7,676 nucleotides of DNA from an uncultured Dorea sp. (lineage in GTDB: Bacteria; Bacillota; Clostridia; Lachnospirales; Lachnospiraceae), in NCBI GenBank assembly GCA_910588745.1, contig CAJURK010000076.1:1-7676 (forward strand). Direction: 5' to 3'. Shown here in pieces: positions 1 through 5,544 of the stretch (its first letter is position 1; each line of letters begins with the position of its first letter). The translations under genes were made by a program, and so were the position numbers. Under the pieces are notes generated by a model. It made no database searches, was not told the origin of the DNA, and was given only the letters and a program-made list of their open reading frames with translations.

Positions 1-118
1 TTCAGTTGTCAATTTTCGGTTGGTATCTCGTTCATTGAGATTCCGAGAAGTTATATATACAGAAGATTATAGCAAAAAGAACAGGAAAATACCAGAGGAA
101 AGATGGACGGACAATAGA

Positions 119-147
119 TTGCAAGAGAAAAACTGTCATGCTATAAT
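119..147 (+). promoter_or_regulatory. Promoter of mtnN, extended -10 type
   Basis: The -35 box TTGCAA (119-124, 4 of 6 consensus bases) and the -10 box TATAAT (142-147, perfect) are separated by 17 bases. TG at 139-140 makes it an extended -10. Transcription should start near 154, giving a leader of only about 23 bases, which leaves no room for a regulatory RNA. This suggests SigA-type housekeeping expression. Confidence 0.8.
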
Positions 148-176
148 AACAAAGAATAAACAGGAGGAAGATAAAG

Positions 177-869
177 ATGATTGGAATAATTGGAGCAATG
201 GATGAAGAAGTTGCCGCGCTGAAAGAAGCGATGGAGACAGAAGAGCCTGTGGAGCGCGCCGGAATGACATTTCTTAAAGGGAAGCTTGGCGGGAAAGCAG
301 TTACGGTAGTGCGCAGCGGCATCGGCAAGGTGAACGCGGGAATCTGCGCCCAGATCCTGGTGTCTGAATTTGGGGCGGATGTGTTGATTAATACAGGAAT
401 TGCGGGTTCGCTGGATGCAAGGATTGATATTGGGGATATGGTTATTTCTACGGATGCGCTTTACCATGATATGGATGCTACAGCCTTTGGTTATCCGGTG
501 GGAGAGGTGCCGAGAATGGGAATCCTTTCATTTCCGGCGGACGAGCGTTTGGTGAAGCTTGCAGCGGAGGCCAATGCGGAGGCGAATCCGGATATCCATA
601 CTTTTACCGGGAGAGTTGTAAGCGGCGATCAGTTTGTGGCTTCGGACGAGACGAAGGGGAAGATATTAGAGAACTTTGGCGGGCTTTGCACCGAGATGGA
701 GGGAGCCGCAATCGCACATGCGGCGTACCTGAACAAAGTTTCGTGTGTCATTATTCGCGCGATTTCGGATAAGGCGGACGGCAGCGCGTCGGAGGATTAT
801 CCGACCTTTGAGAAGAAGGCAATCGGGCATAGCGTAAGGCTTGTGAAGAGTCTAGCGGCTAAAATTTAG
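177..869 (+). CDS. mtnN: 5'-methylthioadenosine/S-adenosylhomocysteine nucleosidase
   Basis: This cytoplasmic enzyme hydrolyses the N-glycosidic bond of methylthioadenosine, S-adenosylhomocysteine and, in many bacteria, 5'-deoxyadenosine, releasing adenine. It clears by-products of polyamine synthesis, methylation and radical SAM reactions. At 230 residues it matches the usual length (232 in E. coli). It opens with the family signature GIIGAMDEEV, and Glu11 aligns with catalytic Glu12 of E. coli. SGIGKVNA (47-54) and NTGIAGSL (72-79) are the conserved glycine-rich segments. VSGDQF lies at 148-153. TEMEGAAIAH (172-181) supplies Glu175, and RAISD (194-198) supplies Asp198, the general acid. All catalytic residues are present. 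The start is fixed by AGGAGG at 162-167, nine bases before the ATG, and by alignment of the N-terminus. The gene has its own promoter, appears monocistronic and shows nothing abnormal. Identification is by family motifs and is very secure. Confidence 0.96.
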   Translation: MIGIIGAMDEEVAALKEAMETEEPVERAGMTFLKGKLGGKAVTVVRSGIGKVNAGICAQILVSEFGADVLINTGIAGSLDARIDIGDMVISTDALYHDMDATAFGYPVGEVPRMGILSFPADERLVKLAAEANAEANPDIHTFTGRVVSGDQFVASDETKGKILENFGGLCTEMEGAAIAHAAYLNKVSCVIIRAISDKADGSASEDYPTFEKKAIGHSVRLVKSLAAKI

Positions 870-872
870 CCG
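856..872 (+). terminator. Palindrome over the mtnN stop codon, possible weak terminator
   Basis: CGGCTAAAATTTAGCCG is a perfect 17-base palindrome around A864 and includes the TAG stop. As RNA it could form a 6-bp stem with a 5-base loop. No T-run follows directly; only TTTT at 879-882 and TTT at 885-887 lie beyond. It would be a poor intrinsic terminator. A second, longer inverted repeat (CTGCCGC 898-904 with GCGGCAG 942-948) has a 37-base loop and is also unconvincing. Confidence 0.3.
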
Positions 873-1002
873 GAAGCGTTTTCGTTTGGAGCGGAGACTG
901 CCGCGACAGTTTCTGACAGCTTTGGGAGGATTCGCCAGAGTGCGGCAGGTTTCGGATATTTTTATGCGAAATATGGAAAACGGTTTTACTACCCTCTTTT
1001 TC

Positions 1003-1024
1003 TGATTCGGTTATAATCGAATCA
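1003..1024 (+). promoter_or_regulatory. -10 box inside an inverted repeat, upstream of the 421-aa gene
   Basis: TATAAT at 1012-1017 is a perfect -10 hexamer. It lies in the 8-base centre of a perfect 7-bp inverted repeat, TGATTCG (1003-1009) and CGAATCA (1018-1024). No good -35 box sits at the normal distance; TTTACT at 985-990 would need a 21-base spacer. A -10 with a weak -35 and an overlapping dyad suggests a regulated promoter, the dyad being an operator candidate. If used, the start point is near 1024, leaving a leader of about 19 bases. The promoter is plausible; the operator reading is inference. Confidence 0.45.
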
Positions 1025-1042
1025 AAGAAGGAGGGTAAGATT

Positions 1043-2308
1043 ATGTTGGAAGTAAATTTGGACAGGCGGCTTCTGCTGATACTGATAGGAGTTTTTGCAG
1101 TAATCGGAGTAATCAGTAAATGCGTGGTCAGTATTTCGCTGAAAAGTCTTATGAGGGCGGCGGGGAATATGGGAAAGAGTTCCCACTCGCTGATGCGGCT
1201 GGTGAGGGCGAAGTACGAGCATACCTGCATGGTCAGCGACCGGGTACAGAATGTAGAGGTATTTGTAGAAAAGTACATATATGAATACCGAATTCTAAGA
1301 ATCCGCCTCCATAGCTGGAGAAGGCTGGAACGGGCGGCTGCCTGGGGGTGTCTCATGGCGGGACTTGTGGGCGCAGGGATTGAATATGCCTTTATGGGAA
1401 TGACAGATTTTGTACTGCAGAGCGCCGGAGGCGGCGCGGCAATCGGAATCCTGCTGTTTCTGATGCGGATAGCGATGGATGAGGAATACTGCCTAAACGT
1501 TATCCGTACATATATGGTGGATTATCTGGACAATTTCTGTGCGAGAAAGTTTGAGAAGAACAGAGAGCTGAATAATCCGGAACGGCCAAGGCCCAGGGAA
1601 GAAGTTCCGGCTCCGACAAATGAACCGGAGATTCTGCCGCCAGTGATGCCGGAACCATATCGAGCGCCTGAAGCCGGAACGGCGCCAGAAGGACTGAGGA
1701 TGGCAGAGCGAAGAGAGTACGCCATCGACAGCCGGGGAGGAAGGGCGATCGATAACCGCAGAGATAACCGAACGGCCGGACAGTCAAATGAGAAGGGAGA
1801 TATTCGGCTTGCCGGTAACGGTCTGGAGGAAGTCCTGGCCGCAGAGAGTTCTGCGGATGCTCGAATAGTCCGGCAGGAGACTGATAATTCGGCGGACGGG
1901 CAGGCGGTTCTGCAGACGACAGAGAGTCGGGCAGATGAAAAGTCGATGGCAGGAGATGCGTATGGGGAGGAACTCCGGGTAGAAAGAGTTTCCGAGAAAT
2001 TGCTGGAAAATATTGTGGAATCTGCGGTGGCGGATACCAAATGGGTAGAGGCTACAGGCTCCGGCTCGAAGAAATCCGATGCGAAGGGTAAGAAAACGGC
2101 CAGAGGGAGGAAAAAGGAGCAGCAGCTTGCGGAACGCCTGGCTGAGAAAGCCGTGGAGAAAAGCATGGAGGCAGCGGCAGAAAGGGCTGCGGAGAAGCTT
2201 GCGGCGAACGCGGCTGGGAAGGCAGAAGAACATGAGGAGGACAAGCCAATGGGAGCGCTGTCCAAGGAAGTTCTGATACGCGAAATCCTGGAAGAGTTTT
2301 TGGCTTGA
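1043..2308 (+). CDS. Uncharacterised membrane protein with long charged C-terminal tail
   Basis: I do not recognise a family for this 421-residue protein. Residues about 10-29 form a hydrophobic segment after Arg8-Arg9. A basic, partly helical region follows (34-97). A pair of hydrophobic stretches at about 98-116 and 124-143 is joined by a short loop. From about 170 the chain is hydrophilic. It has a Pro/Glu-rich part (179-215), an Arg/Asp-rich part (222-245), three 13-residue imperfect tandem repeats (268-306, pattern x-S-x-A-D), a Lys/Arg-rich part (343-358) and an Ala/Glu/Lys helix (361-397). It ends in a hydrophobic-acidic helix, LIREILEEFLA. The layout suggests three membrane segments with a long, largely disordered tail. 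Arg and Lys flanking segment 2 favour a cytosolic 34-97 loop and tail, which is an inference. AAGGAGGG at 1028-1035 lies seven bases before the ATG. It seems to be transcribed alone, since a promoter for the next gene overlaps its stop codon. It is a real gene of unknown function. Confidence 0.85.
   Translation: MLEVNLDRRLLLILIGVFAVIGVISKCVVSISLKSLMRAAGNMGKSSHSLMRLVRAKYEHTCMVSDRVQNVEVFVEKYIYEYRILRIRLHSWRRLERAAAWGCLMAGLVGAGIEYAFMGMTDFVLQSAGGGAAIGILLFLMRIAMDEEYCLNVIRTYMVDYLDNFCARKFEKNRELNNPERPRPREEVPAPTNEPEILPPVMPEPYRAPEAGTAPEGLRMAERREYAIDSRGGRAIDNRRDNRTAGQSNEKGDIRLAGNGLEEVLAAESSADARIVRQETDNSADGQAVLQTTESRADEKSMAGDAYGEELRVERVSEKLLENIVESAVADTKWVEATGSGSKKSDAKGKKTARGRKKEQQLAERLAEKAVEKSMEAAAERAAEKLAANAAGKAEEHEEDKPMGALSKEVLIREILEEFLA
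1844..1960 (+). repeat. Three 39-bp imperfect tandem repeats in coding sequence
   Basis: Residues 268-280 (ESSADARIVRQET), 281-293 (DNSADGQAVLQTT) and 294-306 (ESRADEKSMAGDA) of the membrane protein are consecutive 13-residue units. They share Ser at position 2 and Ala-Asp at positions 4-5. Conservation fades in the second half of each unit, so this is an old or loosely maintained repeat in the disordered tail. Confidence 0.55.
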
Positions 2309-2333
2309 TAAAACTGCTGTAAACTGGTAAAAT
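2305..2333 (+). promoter_or_regulatory. Promoter of the decarboxylase-holB-ricT-trmN6 operon
   Basis: TTGATA (2305-2310, 5 of 6) and TAAAAT (2328-2333, 5 of 6) are separated by 17 bases, with TG at 2325-2326 forming an extended -10. This is the best-matched promoter in the window. It overlaps the TGA stop (2306-2308) of the preceding gene. The predicted start is about 2340, so a leader of about 137 bases precedes the decarboxylase ATG. No other good promoter is visible before 7249, so it probably drives the whole five-gene operon. Confidence 0.75.
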
Positions 2334-2339
2334 GAAAAT

Positions 2340-2476
2340 AGCCATTGCAAAACACTGCAAATTCAAGCGCCTTTCCCACACGGAAGAGAAGTAAAGAGCC
2401 GCAATGCCGAAGGCGTTGGTAAACTTAAAAATTACTAAAGAAAAACCCATGTGATTTTGGAGATTTTAAGATATCT
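2340..2476 (+). ncRNA. Candidate structured leader RNA of unknown class
   Basis: The leader carries several pairings. CATTGC (2343-2348) pairs with GCAATG (2401-2406). A 9-bp helix joins 2366-2374 to 2409-2417 with CGCCTT/AAGGCG as its core. These two helices cross in pseudoknot order. Competing hairpins also exist: TTGCA (2345-2349) with TGCAA (2356-2360), and TTTCC (2372-2376) with GGAAG (2382-2386). The first pairing begins within a few bases of the predicted transcription start, as expected of a leader RNA. I could not match it to the lysine, SAM, TPP, FMN, cobalamin, glycine, c-di-GMP or T-box consensus. There is no intrinsic terminator before the gene, so any control would more likely act on translation or RNA stability. 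The base pairs are seen directly; that they form in the cell, and any ligand, are inference. Confidence 0.4.
2404..2454 (+). CDS. Possible 16-codon lysine-rich leader peptide
   Basis: ATG at 2404 opens MPKALVNLKITKEKPM and ends with TGA at 2452-2454, five bases before the decarboxylase ribosome binding site GGAG (2459-2462). Four of its 16 residues are Lys. The upstream AAAGAG (2393-2398) is a weak Shine-Dalgarno match at five bases. In the same frame upstream lies MKIAIAKHCKFKRLSHTEEK (ATG 2332, TAA 2392-2394), but its ATG overlaps the -10 box and should not be on the transcript. A lysine-rich leader before a basic-amino-acid decarboxylase suggests translation-coupled control. Chance is a fair alternative, because the region also forms RNA helices. 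Confidence 0.25.
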   Translation: MPKALVNLKITKEKPM

Positions 2477-3955
2477 ATGAATGGATTATATGATAAACTT
2501 AGAGAATACAGTACGTCTGACTATTACGGATTTCATATGCCGGGACATAAGAGGCATGCGCCGGGAGATATAGATCTCCCTTATGGAATTGATATTACAG
2601 AGATTGAAGGGTTTGACGATCTGCATCACGCGGCCGGGATATTGAAGGATGCGCAGGAACTCGCGGCGAAAGTGTACGGGGCGGATGAGACCGGATTTTT
2701 GGTGAACGGAAGTACGGCGGGGATCCTCAGCGCAATTCTCGGCTGTACCCGAAGGGGAGACCGAATACTTGCGGCAAGGCACTGCCACAAATCGGTCTAT
2801 CATGCAATCGATATGAATGGGCTGAGACCAGTGTATTTGTATCCGGAGTTTGACGAGAACATTCATATGAATATGGAAATTTCTGTAAGCGCAGTGAAAA
2901 CTGCGCTTATGGAGTATTCGGACATTCGGGCGGCTGTGATAGTTTCGCCTACATTTGACGGAGTAATTTCGGATATTGGGGAGATTGCTGCGGCGGTACA
3001 TGAGTATGGGATTCCGCTGATTGTTGATGAGGCTCATGGGGCTCATTTGGGATTTCATCCGTATTTCGAGGAGAACGCGCTGGCAAAGGGAGCGGATGTG
3101 GTTATCCAGAGCGTACACAAGACTTTGCCGTCGCTGACCCAGACGGCTCTTCTCCATGTAAAGGGAGAGCTTGCGGAACGGGGAAGGATTTTTCGGTATC
3201 TGGATATGCTGCAGTCTTCCAGTCCTTCTTATATTTTGATGGCGAGTATCGATCACTGTATCCATCTTCTTGATGAACGGCCGGAAGAGTTGTTTGAGCC
3301 TTATGCGAGCCGTCTTTCGGCGCTTAGGGAGAGTCTGAAAGGGCTTCGATGTCTGAAGATTATAGAGACAGAACGCTATGATTATTCAAAGCTGGTTATT
3401 TCTGTAGGCGGATCGGGACTGACCGGAAAGGATTTGTATGGGATACTTCTGTCGCGATACCATCTGCAGATGGAGATGGCGGCGGGGACGTATGTAATTG
3501 CGATGACTTCGCCGGGAGATACGCCGGAAGGATTTGAGCGGCTGAAGAAGGCGCTGTTTGAGATTGATGATGAGTATGCCGGAAAGGTTTCTGACAGCAA
3601 GAATCAGGAGACTGTTGAAAAGGGAGAAGGACAGCCTGCGGAGGAAGTGCAAAAGGAAAGCCGCAGTACGGACGGTTTGTGGGGACTTCCGGTGAATGAA
3701 CAGGCTATGACCAGCAGGGAAGCTTTTGAAATCAGCGACGGTGAAAGGGCGTCAGAGAGCCTTTTCTGGGAAAGCGCGGTAGGAAGGATTTCAGCAGAAT
3801 ATGCATATTTGTATCCGCCGGGCAGCCCGCTGGTGGTTCCAGGCGAACGTATTTCGCCAGAGGCGGCAAGACTGCTGGAGAAATACCGGGAGGCGGGGTT
3901 TCGCGTCGAGGGCCTGGAAACGGAAGGACAGATAAAGGTTCTTAAGCTTACATAG
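2477..3955 (+). CDS. Orn/Lys/Arg decarboxylase family protein (SpeA/YaaO-like)
   Basis: This is a PLP-dependent, fold-type I decarboxylase of the short Gram-positive kind (492 residues; B. subtilis SpeA has about 490). Such enzymes decarboxylate arginine, lysine or ornithine to agmatine, cadaverine or putrescine. FHMPGHKR (19-26) is the N-terminal signature. NGSTAG (77-82) is the phosphate-binding turn. HCHKS (102-106) precedes the substrate region. DEAHGAH (184-190) provides the PLP-ring Asp184. SVHKT (212-216) provides Lys215 for the Schiff base. The C-terminal domain is recognised by YLYPPGSPLVVPGERIS (444-460). A charged linker (about 371-400) between the major and C-terminal domains looks disordered. 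The N-terminal wing domain of enterobacterial inducible decarboxylases is absent. The substrate cannot be read from the sequence; arginine is the best guess from SpeA. The start is ATG 2477, with GGAG 14 bases upstream, a long spacing. It is the first gene of the operon, in the yaaO position of Bacillus. Confidence 0.9.
   Translation: MNGLYDKLREYSTSDYYGFHMPGHKRHAPGDIDLPYGIDITEIEGFDDLHHAAGILKDAQELAAKVYGADETGFLVNGSTAGILSAILGCTRRGDRILAARHCHKSVYHAIDMNGLRPVYLYPEFDENIHMNMEISVSAVKTALMEYSDIRAAVIVSPTFDGVISDIGEIAAAVHEYGIPLIVDEAHGAHLGFHPYFEENALAKGADVVIQSVHKTLPSLTQTALLHVKGELAERGRIFRYLDMLQSSSPSYILMASIDHCIHLLDERPEELFEPYASRLSALRESLKGLRCLKIIETERYDYSKLVISVGGSGLTGKDLYGILLSRYHLQMEMAAGTYVIAMTSPGDTPEGFERLKKALFEIDDEYAGKVSDSKNQETVEKGEGQPAEEVQKESRSTDGLWGLPVNEQAMTSREAFEISDGERASESLFWESAVGRISAEYAYLYPPGSPLVVPGERISPEAARLLEKYREAGFRVEGLETEGQIKVLKLT
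2884..2911 (+). other. Intragenic RNA hairpin with GAAA tetraloop
   Basis: TAAGCGCAGT (2886-2895), GAAA (2896-2899) and ACTGCGCTTA (2900-2909) form a perfect 10-bp stem with a GNRA tetraloop. Two outer wobble pairs (2884-2885 with 2910-2911) extend it. It lies within codons 136-145 of the decarboxylase. No T-run follows, so it is not an intrinsic terminator. A smaller perfect hairpin, GGGAGAT (2563-2569) with ATCTCCC (2574-2580), lies earlier in the same gene. A function is not established. Confidence 0.45.
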
Positions 3956-3977
3956 GGAGAGAATGAGGTTCGGACAG

Positions 3978-4565
3978 ATGGGTAAGATATATTATATGAT
4001 GGGAAAAAGTTCATCCGGTAAGGATACGCTGTATCGAGAGATACTTAAGCGCTGTCCCAGACTTCGTAAGGTGGCGCTATATACGACGCGGCCGCCGAGG
4101 GAAGGGGAGAAGAGCGGCGTTCAGTATTATTTCGTTGGTGAAACAAAGCTTAGGGAGCTGGAGGCTGCCGGGAAGGTGGTTGAACTAAGAGAATATCATA
4201 CCATACATGGCATATGGAAATATTTTACCGTGGACGACGGACAGATTGATCTGTATCATCATAGTTATCTGATAATCGGGACGCTGGAATCTTATGAAAA
4301 GATGCAGAAGTTTTACGGGGCAGAGAATCTGTTTCCATTATATATAGAAGTAGACGACGGAGAACGGCTGGCGAGAGCCATTGAGCGGGAGCGCGGCCAG
4401 GCGGAGCCAAAGTACAGGGAGATGTGCAGGAGATTTCTTGCGGATGAAGAGGATTTTCGGGAGGAGAATCTTGCGCGTCTGGGGATAAACAGGAGATTTG
4501 AAAATACGGACATAGAGATATGTCTTGAGAAGATCATAGAGGAGATACAGAATGGGCAGCTTTAA
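3978..4565 (+). CDS. Guanylate-kinase-like P-loop protein
   Basis: This protein (195 residues) has the fold signatures of guanylate kinase, which phosphorylates GMP to GDP with ATP. GKSSSGKDT (9-17) is the P-loop, with Asp16 where kinases usually have Ser, Thr or Gly before Thr. TTRPPREGEKSGVQYYFV (36-53) closely follows the GMP-binding motif TTRxPRxGExxGxxYxFV. VELREY (68-73) resembles the next nucleotide-site segment, although the usual GNYYG is replaced by HGIWKYF. The Arg-rich helix 130-152 fits the lid. Changes at known contact positions make a paralogue with altered activity possible; a canonical gmk probably exists elsewhere. ATG 3978 is chosen because GAGG (3965-3968) lies nine bases upstream and the protein then starts at the strand leading into the P-loop. 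The alternative ATG at 3963 adds five residues, but its GGGAG is only three bases away. It starts 22 bases after the decarboxylase stop and overlaps holB by 14 bases. Confidence 0.8.
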   Translation: MGKIYYMMGKSSSGKDTLYREILKRCPRLRKVALYTTRPPREGEKSGVQYYFVGETKLRELEAAGKVVELREYHTIHGIWKYFTVDDGQIDLYHHSYLIIGTLESYEKMQKFYGAENLFPLYIEVDDGERLARAIERERGQAEPKYREMCRRFLADEEDFREENLARLGINRRFENTDIEICLEKIIEEIQNGQL

Positions 4566-5541
4566 AGACGTAGTAGGACACAAGAATATTATCGGATATA
4601 TCAGAAGCGCGGTGCGGGAAGACAAAGTGTCTCACGCTTATATTATGAATGGAGCCAGGGGATCCGGCAAGAAGATGCTGGCGCTTTTGTTTGCGGAGAC
4701 GCTGCTTTGTGAGGAACACGGACCGGATCCGTGCAGCAAATGCCACTCATGCAGGCAGGTGGACGCAGGGAACCATCCGGACCTGATTCTTGTCCGCCAT
4801 GGACAGATGAATTCCATTGGGGTGGAGGATATCCGTACCCAGGTAAATAATGATATTATGATCAAGCCTTATCAGGGACCTTACAAAATATATATCATTG
4901 ACGATGCGGATATGATGACACAGCAGGCGCAGAACGCCCTGCTAAAAACCATGGAAGAGCCGCCGGAGTATGCGATTATATTCCTTCTGACAGAGAATGC
5001 CGAGGTACTGCTTCCAACCATTACTTCCAGATGCGTCATGCTGAAGCTGCGCAATATTAAAGATACGCTGATTAAGAAATATCTGATGGAGAAGCTTCAG
5101 GTGCCGGATTATAAGGCGGATATGTGTACGGCGTTTGCGCAGGGGAATATTGGCCGTGCGGTTCTGCTTGCAAAGTCGGAGCGCTTTCATGAAATTCGGG
5201 AGGAGGCCGTGAACCTGCTCAAGAATATCCGCGAGATGGAATTAAGCGAGTTGATGGAGGCGGTCAGACATATTCATACGTACAAACTGGAAGTAGAAGA
5301 CTATTTCGATATTATTATGATCTGGTATAGGGACGTATTGATGTACAAAGCTACCAAAGATGTGGACAAGATTGTGTTTAAAGAACTGGGAGCGGAAATT
5401 AAAGAACGGGCAAGGAAGAGTTCTTATGAAGGAATCGAGCTGGTGCTGGAAGGTTTGGAAAAAGCAAAGGCGAGACTCAGGGCAAATGTCAATTTTGTGC
5501 TTGTAATGGAACTGCTATTTCTTACGATAAAGGAGAATTGA
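4552..5541 (+). CDS. holB: DNA polymerase III delta' subunit of the clamp loader
   Basis: Delta' is the stator of the clamp loader (with DnaX and delta) that places the sliding clamp on primed DNA. The protein has 329 residues, the expected length. It starts with FKDVVGHKNIIGYIRSAV, the usual clamp-loader N-terminus. GARGSGKK (34-41) is a Walker A with Lys41 in place of the Mg-binding Thr/Ser, which fits a subunit that does not hydrolyse ATP. Cys53, Cys61, Cys64 and Cys67 form the zinc module. IYIIDDAD (113-120) is the Walker B-like strand, followed by ALLKTMEEPP (129-138) and TSRC (158-161), the SRC motif contacting a neighbouring subunit. The C-terminal half is helical, as in the collar domain. 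GGAG (4541-4544) lies seven bases before the ATG. The 14-base overlap with the upstream gene and the 3-base gap to ricT indicate translational coupling. The holB-ricT pairing is typical of Firmicutes and supports the call. Confidence 0.93.
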   Translation: MGSFKDVVGHKNIIGYIRSAVREDKVSHAYIMNGARGSGKKMLALLFAETLLCEEHGPDPCSKCHSCRQVDAGNHPDLILVRHGQMNSIGVEDIRTQVNNDIMIKPYQGPYKIYIIDDADMMTQQAQNALLKTMEEPPEYAIIFLLTENAEVLLPTITSRCVMLKLRNIKDTLIKKYLMEKLQVPDYKADMCTAFAQGNIGRAVLLAKSERFHEIREEAVNLLKNIREMELSELMEAVRHIHTYKLEVEDYFDIIMIWYRDVLMYKATKDVDKIVFKELGAEIKERARKSSYEGIELVLEGLEKAKARLRANVNFVLVMELLFLTIKEN

Positions 5542-5544
5542 TTT

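Noticed and set aside
35..59. TTGAGA followed by TATATA as a possible upstream promoter
   Set aside because: The spacer would be only 11-13 bases, too short for a SigA-type promoter, and a far better promoter lies at 119-147.
898..948. CTGCCGC/GCGGCAG inverted repeat as the mtnN terminator
   Set aside because: The loop is 37 bases, there is no internal stem of note and no real T-run follows.
1522..2379. Long Ser/Ala-rich - strand frame of 285 codons
   Set aside because: It is the complement of the Ala/Glu/Lys-rich tail of the + strand gene, where GAG/GCG-rich codons remove stops on the other strand. It has no ribosome site.
2332..2394. MKIAIAKHCKFKRLSHTEEK as an independent small gene
   Set aside because: Its ATG overlaps the -10 box of the promoter used for the leader, and there is no Shine-Dalgarno site.
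2052..2450. Open frame of 132 codons on the - strand, antisense to the leader and the end of the membrane protein gene
   Set aside because: There is no Shine-Dalgarno site before its ATG, and it lies opposite a clear gene and a promoter. Its composition is that of an antisense frame. Its openness across the leader is explained by the sequence on the other strand.
2486..3265. - strand frame of 259 codons opposite the decarboxylase
   Set aside because: The + strand carries an intact PLP decarboxylase with all motifs; the - strand frame has no recognisable domain and no ribosome site.
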